A stretch of 64,000 bases of DNA. Origin: Prescottella equi (GTDB lineage: Bacteria > Actinomycetota > Actinomycetes > Mycobacteriales > Mycobacteriaceae). Below, piece by piece: positions 1-7,803 of this stretch (position 1 is the first letter of the stretch; each line of letters begins with the position of its first letter). A model generated the notes under the pieces. That model was not told the DNA's origin. It saw only the letters and a program-made list of their open reading frames with translations, and did not search any database. The stretch is from positions 1 to 64,000 of the forward strand of contig NZ_LWTX01000004.1 of the NCBI RefSeq assembly GCF_002094305.1, written 5' to 3'. A program made the translations under genes and the position numbers.

Positions 1-35
1 GCGATGCCCGAATTGTTGAGTCCCCCCGGATTCAT
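1..35 (-). CDS. possible N-terminal fragment of an SOS-controlled gene running off the left edge
   Basis: On the minus strand an ATG at 35-33 opens a frame with no stop down to base 1, reading MNPGGLNNSGI. There is no clear Shine-Dalgarno sequence, but a perfect SOS box ends 15 bases upstream, the spacing expected for a leaderless or short-leader SOS transcript. Only 11 codons are visible, so neither the reading frame nor the product can be confirmed. Confidence 0.3.
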   Translation of the reverse strand, partial: MNPGGLNNSGI

Positions 36-49
36 GACACGAGCCTAGT

Positions 50-65
50 TCGAACGAATGTTCGA
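50..65. promoter_or_regulatory. LexA binding site (SOS box), perfect actinobacterial consensus
   Basis: The sequence is TCGAAC-GAAT-GTTCGA, an exact match to the mycobacterial/rhodococcal consensus TCGAAC-N4-GTTCGA. It lies just beyond the 3' end of the lipoprotein gene, so its target must be the gene leaving the window to the left on the minus strand. Confidence 0.75.
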
Positions 66-85
66 GTCAACCAGGCGCGGACCGT

Positions 86-928
86 TCAGCGCAGGGTGTG
101 TAGTTCCTGCGCGGTCGCCGCGTACGCGGTGTCGTAGTCGAGCGCCGTGAGGGCCTCGACATCACCGACCCGGGTGAACTCCTCCCACGCGCGTCCGTCC
201 CGGCTGCGCCATGCGTTGCCGTCGACGTCCATGCCCCACAGGGCGCCGTCGGTCCCCGCCGAGACCAGTCCGAGCCGCGGTGCGCCCGGCGTGGGGGCGA
301 ACGTGCGGGCGCCGTCGGTGCTGAGCAGCAGACCGTCCGGGGTGGCCGCCCAGATGCCGGCTTCGGTCACCGCCAACGCGGATACCCCGATCGCCGCACC
401 GTCGGCCCACGTCGCACCGTCGTCCGCGGATACCCGGATGCCCGACGAGGTGTCGAAGCCGGCGAGTACGTCGCCGTCACTGGCAAGGGCGTGGAAGTCG
501 ACCTCACCGACGAGGGACCGGGACTCCCACGTCACTCCGCCATCGGTGCTGCGCGCCAGGCCCAGCGGATCGGGAGCGTCGCTCGAGGGCCCCGGGTGTC
601 CCGACGAGAACAGGGTGTCGGTGCCGGGTACTCCGCTGAGGCCCATCAGATCGTCGTCCGATGTCCCGACCCGCGTCGTGTTCCCGGACGGTGCCAGTGC
701 GAGCAGGCCGGAATGCGTTCCGGCGAGCACTGTTCCGTCGGCGTCGACGTGCAGGCCGTGCAGATGGTCCAGCTCGGGGCTCAGCGGCATGGTCGTCAGT
801 CGTGGATTGGGCGCCGGCGGGGTGGTCGTCTCGGCATCGGCCGTCGTCTTCGTGTCGGTGGTGCACCCGGCCACGGCCAGGGCCGCCGCGGCGATCAGGG
901 GCAGTGCGGCGGTGCGGAATCGCGCCAT
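86..928 (-). CDS. lipoprotein with BNR/sialidase-like repeats (F510_1955-type)
   Basis: The 280-residue product begins with a lipoprotein signal peptide; the lipobox is VAGC, with the lipidated Cys at residue 22. The rest has repeated short motifs of the type LARSTDGGVTWES, IRVSADDGATWAD and LLLSTDGARTFAP. These are Asp-box (BNR) beta-propeller blades resembling the F510_1955 glycosylhydrolase-like family. No catalytic function can be assigned; such propellers often act as binding scaffolds. It lies 47 bases downstream of the multicopper oxidase on the same strand and is probably cotranscribed with it, which suggests a role in the same extracytoplasmic metal or envelope process. The start is ATG 928. 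Confidence 0.8.
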   Translation of the reverse strand: MARFRTAALPLIAAAALAVAGCTTDTKTTADAETTTPPAPNPRLTTMPLSPELDHLHGLHVDADGTVLAGTHSGLLALAPSGNTTRVGTSDDDLMGLSGVPGTDTLFSSGHPGPSSDAPDPLGLARSTDGGVTWESRSLVGEVDFHALASDGDVLAGFDTSSGIRVSADDGATWADGAAIGVSALAVTEAGIWAATPDGLLLSTDGARTFAPTPGAPRLGLVSAGTDGALWGMDVDGNAWRSRDGRAWEEFTRVGDVEALTALDYDTAYAATAQELHTLR

Positions 929-975
929 CAGTAACTTCTCCGTCCTCGGGATGGGTGTGGGGCGGGAATCGTCGA

Positions 976-2517
976 TCAGTCGACGTAGGAGAGGACGGTC
1001 ATCATTCCCGCCTCACCGTGATAGAGGTTGTGGCAGTGGATCATCCACTGGCCCGGATTGGTCGCGTCGAGGTCGACCTCCACCGTCTGTCCGGGAAGCA
1101 CGAGCGAGGTGTCCTTGCGTGCACCTGCCCCCGATCGGTCCACCACCTGATAGGTGTGGCCGTGCACGTGCATCGGGTGGAACATCATGGTGCCGTTGAC
1201 GAAACGCAGCCGCACACGCTCACCCTCGGTGACCTCGAGTGGGGTGTGATCGCCGTAGGTCTCGCCGTTGACGGTCCACGTGTATCCCGACATCTCCATT
1301 CCGAGAATCAGGTCGTGGGTGCGGTCGGGCGCGCGGGCCGCGAGCCGGACGTCGGCGGGCGCTCGCAGCTGCGCGCCGGTCACCGGATTCGCGGTCAACT
1401 CCGTCGGCCGGGCATCGGGGCCGGGGGTTTCGCCGGCGCCGGTCCGCAGGACAGCGAGCGCATGTCCGTTCTTGCCCTCGGCGGAGGCGACGATCGGGAA
1501 GGCCCCGTCGCCGAGTGTGACGGTCACGTCGAATCGTTCGCCCATGCTGATCAGCACGGACTCCGCCTCGAGAGGTTCGACCCGGTAGCCGTCGCTGTGG
1601 GTCACCGTCATCCGGTGTCCGCCGACCGCGAACCGGAACGCTGTGTCCGCAGCCGCGTTGACGATCCGCAACCGGATGCGTTGGCCGGGACGGCCCGCGA
1701 CGTTGGCCGGGTCGAGCACCGTGCGTCCGTTGATCAGGTAGTACGGATAGTTGACGTCCCCCGCGTCCGTCCCCAGCGGGTTCCCCGGATCGGCGCGCAT
1801 GCCCATACCGCCCATGCCCATTCCACCCATCGCCCCGTGGTCCATGCCGCTCATCCCGGGCATGCCCTCCCGGCGCAGAGTCGCGAGCTGCTCGTCCGGG
1901 GTACCGGCGACCCCGTCGAGCCAGTCGTCGAGGACGAGGACCGCCTCGAGGTCGTAGTCCGCGCCGTCGTCGGGATCCTCGACGATCAGCGGCGCGTAGA
2001 GTCCGCGGTCCAACTGCATTCCGACGTGCGGATGGAACCAGTGGGTTCCGGCGTCGGGAACGGTGAACTCGTAGCGGAACGAGTCCCCGGGCCGGACCGC
2101 CGCCTGTGTCAGTTCGGGCACCCCGTCCATGTCGTTGCGCAGGGCGATTCCGTGCCAGTGCACCGTCGACTCGTCGGGAAGTTCGTTGGCGAAGTCGACG
2201 CTGAGGACGTCGCCCCGGCGGGCGCGGATCTCGGGGCCCGGCACGCGTCCGTCGTAAGCCCACGTGTCCACGACGACGCCGCCGAGGTCGATGCGTTCGG
2301 GGCGTGCGCGCAGCGTGACGGCGACGGTGCGGCCGGTACCGCTGCGTCGGGCGTTCTCGGCAGCAGTCACGGCGGACGCGCCCGATCCCACTGCTGTCGT
2401 CGTCGAGGTGCCGGAGCCGCACGCGGTGGCGACCGCGGCCGCGCCGATGCCTCCGGCGAGCAGCATGAAGCGGCGCCGCGAGATGCCGTGCTGCAGGTGG
2501 TTGTTCCGTTCGATCAT
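976..2517 (-). CDS. Tat-exported multicopper oxidase, Met-rich (CopA/MmcO-like)
   Basis: A 513-residue three-cupredoxin oxidase. A twin-arginine signal (SRRRFMLL, residues 13-20) is followed by VATAC, so the mature protein may be lipidated at Cys33. All copper ligands are present: HWH at 120-122, HWFHPH at 159-164, HPMHVH at 447-452, and HCH at 494-496 with His500 and Met505 completing the type 1 site. A stretch at 219-240 holds eight Met and one His, as in cuprous oxidases such as CueO and mycobacterial MmcO. The likely role is oxidation of Cu(I) outside the membrane for copper tolerance. ATG 2517 is chosen over ATG 2550 because AGGAG lies just upstream and the Tat signal then begins properly. 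A BlaI-type palindrome lies 40-66 bases upstream. Confidence 0.9.
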   Translation of the reverse strand: MIERNNHLQHGISRRRFMLLAGGIGAAAVATACGSGTSTTTAVGSGASAVTAAENARRSGTGRTVAVTLRARPERIDLGGVVVDTWAYDGRVPGPEIRARRGDVLSVDFANELPDESTVHWHGIALRNDMDGVPELTQAAVRPGDSFRYEFTVPDAGTHWFHPHVGMQLDRGLYAPLIVEDPDDGADYDLEAVLVLDDWLDGVAGTPDEQLATLRREGMPGMSGMDHGAMGGMGMGGMGMRADPGNPLGTDAGDVNYPYYLINGRTVLDPANVAGRPGQRIRLRIVNAAADTAFRFAVGGHRMTVTHSDGYRVEPLEAESVLISMGERFDVTVTLGDGAFPIVASAEGKNGHALAVLRTGAGETPGPDARPTELTANPVTGAQLRAPADVRLAARAPDRTHDLILGMEMSGYTWTVNGETYGDHTPLEVTEGERVRLRFVNGTMMFHPMHVHGHTYQVVDRSGAGARKDTSLVLPGQTVEVDLDATNPGQWMIHCHNLYHGEAGMMTVLSYVD

Positions 2518-2556
2518 CGGGGCTCCTGAACATGGCGATCGTGCGACCACCGAAAA

Positions 2557-2583
2557 CTACTGACCTACTTAGTAGGTTAGTAG
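2557..2583. promoter_or_regulatory. BlaI/CopY-type operator upstream of the multicopper oxidase
   Basis: A 27-base palindrome whose left arm is CTACTGACCTACT and whose right arm is AGTAGGTTAGTAG, with one central base; 12 of 13 positions pair. The CTAC/GTAG core resembles operators of the BlaI/MecI/CopY family. It sits in the promoter region of the oxidase gene (start 2517), immediately downstream of the blaI-blaR pair that probably supplies the repressor. Confidence 0.7.
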
Positions 2584-2647
2584 AAGGCGAAGCGAAGAGC
2601 CCCGTAGCGTGGCCCGAGTCACCCGCGGGTGTCGCCGATCGGAGGGG

Positions 2648-3595
2648 TCAGAACACTGCGGTGATGCACAGCATCCGGCCGGCGAGGGCCAGCGCAGTGG
2701 CGGCGAGGGGGAGGGCCGCGAGGAGTGCGATCGCCGCTCCGAGCTGCGCACGGTTACGGAGTCGGTCGGCCCGATCCGCCGGCGAGGCGAGCCTCCCGGC
2801 TCGGTCCAGGACCGCGACGTTCCCGGCGCCCACCGCGCCGTCGGGGACGGGGCCGACGCCCGCGAGAGCGACGAGCCCGTGCAACAGCATGCGCGGTTCG
2901 TGAGTACGCATCGCCTGATCGTCCGCGCACATCTCGAGCAGCCGGGCGACATCCGCCGCACCCGCCGTGAAGATGGAGACCCGCGGCGCGGTGTCGGCAA
3001 GGGCACGCACGACGGCCAGGAGTTGCGGGTGCCGCCCGTCGAGGTGCGCGCGCTCGTGCGCGAGTACCGCGTCGAGTTGCGGATGATCGAGCGCGTCGAG
3101 GGCTCCTCGCGTCACGACGATGGCGTGGGGGCGCCCCGGCACGCAGTAAGCGGCCCGCTCCGGTGCATCGAGCACGACGGCGTCGACGCCGGCGATCCTG
3201 CGCCCCACCATCCGGGCGGAACGCGCGTGGTGGAAGGTGACCCGGCGACGCGCAGCGAGGTTGCGCGTCAACTGCACGCCGGCGAAGGTGAGCGTTCCGC
3301 CCGCAGCGAGCGCCACCACGGTCGTCGCGAACTGTGCGGCGGGCGCGCTGTGCACCCCGGACACTGCCTGCACGAGATGCTCGCAGGCGTCCACGATCGA
3401 CCGCCCGACGACCGCCTCCGCGATGACGGCGACGACACTCACCACCGCCGCGAGCACCGTGGTGGCGATGGCGGCCAGCCAGGCGGCCACACCGAGCCGG
3501 GGTGCGATGCCGCTGCGGGTCAGGCGCGGCAGGATGCGCGGGGCGACGACGGCGACGGTGACGGCATACGCCGCCATGCACGCCGCCGCGCTCAT
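2648..3595 (-). CDS. M56-family membrane metalloprotease (BlaR1-like sensor without penicillin-binding domain)
   Basis: The 315-residue protein has several hydrophobic segments (N-terminus, about residues 35-60, about 90-110 and the C-terminus) and a cytoplasmic zinc-protease motif VLAHERAHLDG (HExxH). M56 proteins such as BlaR1 and MecR1 cleave or inactivate a partner BlaI-type repressor after an external signal. This one is too short to carry a beta-lactam sensor domain, as is usual for the actinobacterial Rv1845c type. Its ATG overlaps the stop of the BlaI gene (ATGA), indicating translational coupling. The sensed signal is unknown; the adjacent oxidase suggests copper or an envelope stress. 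Confidence 0.85.
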   Translation of the reverse strand: MSAAACMAAYAVTVAVVAPRILPRLTRSGIAPRLGVAAWLAAIATTVLAAVVSVVAVIAEAVVGRSIVDACEHLVQAVSGVHSAPAAQFATTVVALAAGGTLTFAGVQLTRNLAARRRVTFHHARSARMVGRRIAGVDAVVLDAPERAAYCVPGRPHAIVVTRGALDALDHPQLDAVLAHERAHLDGRHPQLLAVVRALADTAPRVSIFTAGAADVARLLEMCADDQAMRTHEPRMLLHGLVALAGVGPVPDGAVGAGNVAVLDRAGRLASPADRADRLRNRAQLGAAIALLAALPLAATALALAGRMLCITAVF

Positions 3596-3969
3596 CCGGC
3601 GTCTCCCCGGGAAGTGAAGCGGTCGAGCGCGATACGCAGGCTCGCCGACTGCTCCTCGGACATCTGCTCGATGAAATGAGTGAGTACCAGATCCGAGCGT
3701 CCGCCGTCGTCGAAGGCGTCACGCATCAGTCGGGCGGTGTGCTGCTCGCGGGTGAGGACCGGCCAGTAGCTGAATGCCTTGCCGACGCGTTCACGCTCGA
3801 GCCAGCCCTTACGGTGCAGATTGTCCATCGTGGACATCACCGTCGTGTACGCGATCGAACGCTCCTGCGCGAGCTCGTCGAAGACCTGTCGAACCGTGGC
3901 GGCGGCACCGCGATCCCACAATCGGTCCATCACGACGGCCTCGAGCTCGCCGAATCCGCGCACACGCAC
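3592..3969 (-). CDS. blaI: BlaI/MecI/CopY family transcriptional repressor
   Basis: The 125-residue protein has the typical BlaI layout: an N-terminal winged helix (FGELEAVVMDRLWDRG, then TVRQVFDEL and AYTTVMSTMDNLHRKGWLERE) and a C-terminal dimerisation region. Family members bind CTAC/GTAG palindromes and are released when their M56 partner acts. It forms a coupled pair with the downstream M56 gene. The only good operator seen nearby is at 2557-2583, in front of the multicopper oxidase. None is evident at its own promoter, so autoregulation is not supported by sequence. Confidence 0.9.
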   Translation of the reverse strand: MRVRGFGELEAVVMDRLWDRGAAATVRQVFDELAQERSIAYTTVMSTMDNLHRKGWLERERVGKAFSYWPVLTREQHTARLMRDAFDDGGRSDLVLTHFIEQMSEEQSASLRIALDRFTSRGDAG

Positions 3970-4369
3970 ACATTCCTCCCGTTATCGTCGCCCTCAGGAT
4001 ACGACGCCGGGTGAGGTCCGGTCGCCGCGCTGAACGTGTGGCAAGGAATCGCCGCCCGCGATTCCGACGCTTTGCTCCGCCTGCACACGTGGGCGCGGAT
4101 GGCCCGACGGCGTTGGCCGTCCTTATGTCGCGAGAGGCGGATCTCCACGTCATGCAACTCATGCAAGCGTCCCCACTGTGGGAGGGCCCGGCCGGCCTCT
4201 CGAACAGCTCTCGGAGGTCGATTCGAGGGATCGGCACCGCGATGCCCGTCGCCGTTGGAGTTGCGCCGGTGGCTCGGATGTGGGACTTCTTCGTGTCGTG
4301 GATTCGTGACGAGTTCGTATCCGCTGTGGCTCTACCGATCTGATCTAACGTTCGATGAAAGGGTGTGGG
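3970..4369. other. intergenic region without a convincing gene
   Basis: About 400 bases between the divergent blaI and M23 peptidase genes. Short open frames here lack ribosome binding sites and recognisable products. No c-di-AMP (ydaO) riboswitch core, which often precedes actinobacterial wall-hydrolase genes, was recognised. The region presumably holds the two divergent promoters. Confidence 0.5.
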
Positions 4370-5014
4370 ATGGCGGGTTCCAAGTGGCGCTTGGGGGTTC
4401 GGCGCATGGTGGCCGGGGTCGTGGCGGCTGCAGGCCTCACGGCCGGAGTCGCGGTGATGTCCGCCCCGGCCGCATCGGCACAACCGGCGCTACCGCCGTT
4501 GCCCAGCTCGTCCGAGATCACCGGTCTCATCGACCAGGCGACGTCGCTGGTCGGAACCGTCTCCGGTGCCATCCAGAGCATTCAGAACCTGGACTTCGGG
4601 TCCAGCTCCGGACTGCCCCTCGGCAGCCTCGGCCTCGGTGGGGTCGGGCGCCCGGCGTCGGGGCCGATCTCGCAGCGCTTCGGCGGAGGCCACATGGGCA
4701 TCGACATCGCGGCGCCGATGCGTTCGCCGATCCTCGCGGCAGCCGACGGCGTCGTCATCGACTCCGGCCCCGCCTCGGGATTCGGGCTGTGGATCCGGAT
4801 CCGTCACAACGACGGCACGGTGACCACGTACGGCCACAACGACGTCAACTTCGTCAAGGTCGGACAGCGGGTGTCGGTGGGCCAGCAGATCGGTCTGGTC
4901 GGAAGCCGAGGCCAGTCGACGGGCCCGCACCTGCACTTCGAGGTGGACCTGCCGGGGTGGATCAAGATCGACCCCATCCCGTGGCTCGCCGCGCGCGGCG
5001 TCATCATGTTCTGA
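4370..5014 (+). CDS. secreted M23-family peptidase (LytM/peptidoglycan endopeptidase)
   Basis: The 214-residue product has a cleavable signal peptide ending near ASA-QPA. A low-complexity linker follows, then an M23 domain with zinc-site motifs GHMGIDIAAP (H and D) and HLHFEVDL (HxH). M23 enzymes cut peptide cross-links in peptidoglycan; with no extra wall-binding domain visible, it probably acts in the periplasm-like space. ATG 4370 is preferred because AAAGGG lies six bases before it; ATG 4355, five codons upstream in the same frame, has no ribosome binding site. Confidence 0.88.
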   Translation: MAGSKWRLGVRRMVAGVVAAAGLTAGVAVMSAPAASAQPALPPLPSSSEITGLIDQATSLVGTVSGAIQSIQNLDFGSSSGLPLGSLGLGGVGRPASGPISQRFGGGHMGIDIAAPMRSPILAAADGVVIDSGPASGFGLWIRIRHNDGTVTTYGHNDVNFVKVGQRVSVGQQIGLVGSRGQSTGPHLHFEVDLPGWIKIDPIPWLAARGVIMF

Positions 5015-5050
5015 GGTCCTCGTCTCTCGTCGACACCCGCGGGACGACGC

Positions 5051-5085
5051 GGGCCGCCCGCTGAGTGGTTCTCGGCAGGCGGCCC
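5051..5085. terminator. bidirectional hairpin between convergent M23 peptidase and ridA genes
   Basis: GGGCCGCC at 5051-5058 pairs with GGCGGCCC at 5078-5085, and the stem continues inward as GCTGAG/CTCGGC after a one-base mismatch. There is no T tract, which is common for actinobacterial terminators. It lies between two convergent stop codons. Confidence 0.6.
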
Positions 5086-5099
5086 CGGGCGGAGGGTGA

Positions 5100-5465
5100 T
5101 CAGTCGGCGACGACGGCGTCGGCCTCGATCTCGATCAGAAGGTCGGAGTCGATGAGGGCGCTCACCTCGAGGATCGTCGTGGCGGGACGGATCTCACCGA
5201 ACACCTCGCCGTGCGCCAGGGCGGCTTCCTCCCACTTGCTCATGTCACGCAGGTACATGCGGGTGCGGATGACGTCCGAGAGGGACGCACCGGCCTCGGT
5301 GAGGGACGCTGCGATGGTCGCCAGGGCGCCGCGGGTCTGCTCCTCGAGGGTGGCGCCGGGAGAGGTGGTTCCGGAGACGGCGACCTGGTTGCCGATCCGC
5401 ACGGCACGCGAGTAGCCGATCTTGGGCTCCCACTCGGAACCGGACGAGATGTTCTTTCTGGTCAT
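5100..5465 (-). CDS. RidA family protein (enamine/imine deaminase)
   Basis: The 121-residue protein matches the RidA/YjgF/UK114 family in size and motifs (YSRAVRIGNQVAVSGTT near the N-terminus; MYLRDMSKWEEA; PATTILEVSALIDSDLLIEIEADAV at the end). RidA proteins hydrolyse reactive enamines and imines formed by PLP enzymes, although many paralogs have other roles. ATG 5465 (MTRKNISSG) is chosen; the frame stays open further upstream, but that extension has no homology character and would cross the SOS box. It is transcribed divergently from the radical SAM gene. Confidence 0.88.
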   Translation of the reverse strand: MTRKNISSGSEWEPKIGYSRAVRIGNQVAVSGTTSPGATLEEQTRGALATIAASLTEAGASLSDVIRTRMYLRDMSKWEEAALAHGEVFGEIRPATTILEVSALIDSDLLIEIEADAVVAD

Positions 5466-5520
5466 GGCGAGAATTGTGACAGTCGCGTGTTTCCGGCATG
5501 TTCCCCGCCCGCCGATTTCC

Positions 5521-5536
5521 TCGAACGTCCATTCGA
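5521..5536. promoter_or_regulatory. SOS box (LexA site) before the radical SAM gene
   Basis: TCGAAC-GTCC-ATTCGA matches the actinobacterial consensus TCGAAC-N4-GTTCGA at 11 of 12 fixed positions. It lies 44-59 bases upstream of the radical SAM start and 56 bases upstream of ridA. A TTGACA (5545-5550) with a weak -10 (TCGACT, 5568-5573) follows, so LexA could block the rightward promoter. Confidence 0.65.
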
Positions 5537-5579
5537 AGTTGCGGTTGACAGCGATTCGCACGCGTGTTCGACTGGATGC

Positions 5580-6605
5580 ATGAGGTGGCAGGGGCAGACA
5601 ATCGACACCGACGATGGTGCGCTCCCGGGACTCGAGCGGGCCGGGCTGGTACGCAGCGTCCAGACTCCCGAGTTCGAGGGCATCACGTTCCACGAGGTGC
5701 TGTGCAAGAGTGCGCTGAACAAGGTGCCCGAGGCGTCAGCGCTTCCGTTCCAGTTCACCGTCAACACGTTTCGCGGTTGCACGCACGCGTGCCGGTACTG
5801 CTTCGCGCGTCCCACGCACGAGTACCTGGATCTGGACGCCGGCAGCGACTTCGATTCGCAGGTCGTCGTGAAGATGAACGTCGCCGCGGTGCTGCGCAAG
5901 GAACTTGCGCGGCGATCGTGGAAGCGTGAGCACGTCGCTCTGGGTACCAACACGGATCCGTATCAGCGGGCCGAGGGGCGCTACCGGTTGATGCCCGCGA
6001 TCATCGGGGCGCTCACCGAGTCGGACACGCCGTTCTCGATCCTCACCAAGGGCACGCTGCTGCGCCGGGATCTGCCGATGCTGCGGCAGGCCGCCGAGCG
6101 CGTCTCGGTCGGCATCGGGGTCTCCCTCGCGATCCACGATCCCGAACTGCAGAAGGCCGTCGAACCCGGTACGCCCTCACCACGGGCGCGCCTGGATCTG
6201 ATCCGGTCGGTCACCGACGCGGGCCTGCCCTGCAATGTCATGGTGGCGCCGGTCATTCCCTACCTGACCGACTCGACCGCGCACCTCGACGGGTTGCTCT
6301 GCGCGATCGCCGACGCGGGGGCCACGGGTGTCACGATCTTTCCCATGCACCTGCGTGGCAGCACGCGCGGATGGTTCCTGAACTGGCTCGCCTCCGAGCA
6401 TCCGGCGCTGGTGCGGAGGTACCGGCAGTTGTACGGCCGCGGTGCCTACGTCGCACCCGAGTACAAGACGTGGCTGCGAGCGCGCGTCGAGCCCATGGTC
6501 GAGAAGTACGGGCTGGGTGCACGATCCGAGCACCGCGCCGCACCCACTCCGGAGCGGCGTGAGCTCGCCACGGCCGGCACGGGGCCCGCGCTCACCCTGT
6601 TCTGA
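5580..6605 (+). CDS. Rv2578c family radical SAM protein
   Basis: The 341-residue protein starts MRWQGQ and carries the radical SAM iron-sulfur motif Cys67-x3-Cys71-x2-Cys74 (CTHACRYC). NTDPYQRAEGRYRLM and related segments match the SplB-like/Rv2578c family. The substrate is unknown; relatedness to spore photoproduct lyase and the SOS box upstream point to DNA repair or damage response. ATG 5580 is used because it gives the conserved N-terminus, whereas an in-frame start at 5211 would overlap ridA and the SOS box. It converges on the thiolase gene 21 bases away. Confidence 0.9.
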   Translation: MRWQGQTIDTDDGALPGLERAGLVRSVQTPEFEGITFHEVLCKSALNKVPEASALPFQFTVNTFRGCTHACRYCFARPTHEYLDLDAGSDFDSQVVVKMNVAAVLRKELARRSWKREHVALGTNTDPYQRAEGRYRLMPAIIGALTESDTPFSILTKGTLLRRDLPMLRQAAERVSVGIGVSLAIHDPELQKAVEPGTPSPRARLDLIRSVTDAGLPCNVMVAPVIPYLTDSTAHLDGLLCAIADAGATGVTIFPMHLRGSTRGWFLNWLASEHPALVRRYRQLYGRGAYVAPEYKTWLRARVEPMVEKYGLGARSEHRAAPTPERRELATAGTGPALTLF

Positions 6606-6616
6606 GGGAGCGCGGG
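6585..6616. terminator. possible hairpin terminator between radical SAM and thiolase genes
   Basis: CCCGCGCTC (6585-6593) pairs with GAGCGCGGG (6608-6616) across the radical SAM stop codon. There is no T tract. It could serve both convergent genes, but part of the stem is coding. Confidence 0.4.
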
Positions 6617-6626
6617 CGCAGCGGGG

Positions 6627-7778
6627 TCAGCCGAGGCGTTCGACGATCAGGACGTTCGCGGTTCCGCCGCCCTCGCACATCGTCTGCAAACCGAATCGTC
6701 CACCCGTGCGTTCGAGTTCGTGCAGCAGGGTGGCGAACAGCTTCGTACCCGACGCACCCAGCGGATGTCCGAGCGCGATGCCGCCTCCGTTGACGTTGAC
6801 GCGGTCCGGGTCCGCCCCGGTCTCGGCGATCCAGGCCAGCACGACGGAAGCGAACGCCTCGTTGACCTCGAACGCGTCGAAGTCGTCGATCCGCATTCCG
6901 GTCTTGCGGAGCGCATACTCCGTGGCCGGAATCGGCGCGCTGAGCATGAAGATGGGGTCCGCGCCCCGGACGCTGAGGTGGTGGATGCGTGCCCGCGGTG
7001 TCAGGTCGTGCGCCTTCACCGCGGCCTCCGAGGCGACGAGGACTGCGCTGGCTCCGTCCGAGATCTGGCTGGCCAGCGCTGCCGTCAGGGTGCCGCCGGG
7101 CCGCAGGGTGGGCAACTTCGCCATCGCCTCCAGGCTGGTGTCGCGTGGGCATTCGTCGATGGTGAAGTCGCCGACCGGAACCGTCTCGCTCGCGAATCGT
7201 CCCTCGGCGATCGCCGCCTGCGCCCGTTCGTGACTGCGCAGCGCCCAGCGCTCCATCTCCACGCGGCTGATGCCCCACTTGTCGGCGATCAGTTCGGCGC
7301 CGTGGAACTGCGAGACCTCCTGGTCGCCGTAGCGGCGCCGCCACTGCGCCGAGCCGGAGAACGGATCCTCGAAGCCGAACTCGCGACCGACGGTCATGGC
7401 CGCGGAGATCGGAATCCGGCTCATGCTCTGCACCCCGCCCGCCAGGATGAGGTCCGAGGCCCCGCTCATCACTGCCTGCGCGGCGAAGTGCAGCGCCTGC
7501 TGGCTCGACCCGCACTGCCGGTCGACCGTCGTGCCAGGCACCTCCTCGGGGAGTCCGGCGGCCAGCCAGGACGTGCGGGCGATGTTCCCGGCCTGCCCGC
7601 CGATCGCATCGACGCACCCGAAGACGACGTCGTCGACGGCTGCGGGGTCGACGGAAGTTCGGTTCATCGCGGCCCGGATGACGTCGGCGCCCAGATCGAT
7701 CGGGTGGACGGCCGCGAGCGCTCCGTTCCTTCTCCCGATAGGGGTGCGAACGGCATCGATGATGTACGCCTCGGTCAT
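6627..7778 (-). CDS. thiolase family protein / acetyl-CoA C-acetyltransferase
   Basis: The 383-residue protein has the thiolase signatures: the nucleophilic Cys89 in VDRQCGSSQQAL, the NVNGGGIALGHPLGASG loop with the catalytic His, and a C-terminal MCEGGG with the second catalytic Cys. It catalyses thiolytic cleavage of 3-ketoacyl-CoA or acetoacetyl-CoA condensation; the chain length cannot be read from sequence. ATG 7778 is preceded by GAGGAG; the frame extends 20 codons upstream without support. It may work with the nearby acyl-CoA ligase (9105-10628) in fatty or aromatic acid degradation. Confidence 0.9.
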   Translation of the reverse strand: MTEAYIIDAVRTPIGRRNGALAAVHPIDLGADVIRAAMNRTSVDPAAVDDVVFGCVDAIGGQAGNIARTSWLAAGLPEEVPGTTVDRQCGSSQQALHFAAQAVMSGASDLILAGGVQSMSRIPISAAMTVGREFGFEDPFSGSAQWRRRYGDQEVSQFHGAELIADKWGISRVEMERWALRSHERAQAAIAEGRFASETVPVGDFTIDECPRDTSLEAMAKLPTLRPGGTLTAALASQISDGASAVLVASEAAVKAHDLTPRARIHHLSVRGADPIFMLSAPIPATEYALRKTGMRIDDFDAFEVNEAFASVVLAWIAETGADPDRVNVNGGGIALGHPLGASGTKLFATLLHELERTGGRFGLQTMCEGGGTANVLIVERLG

Positions 7779-7803
7779 GGGATGCTCCTCGCCGTTAATC
7801 AGG

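Noticed and set aside
3970-4369. c-di-AMP (ydaO) riboswitch before the M23 peptidase gene
   Set aside because: Such switches often precede actinobacterial wall hydrolases, but no matching conserved core was seen.
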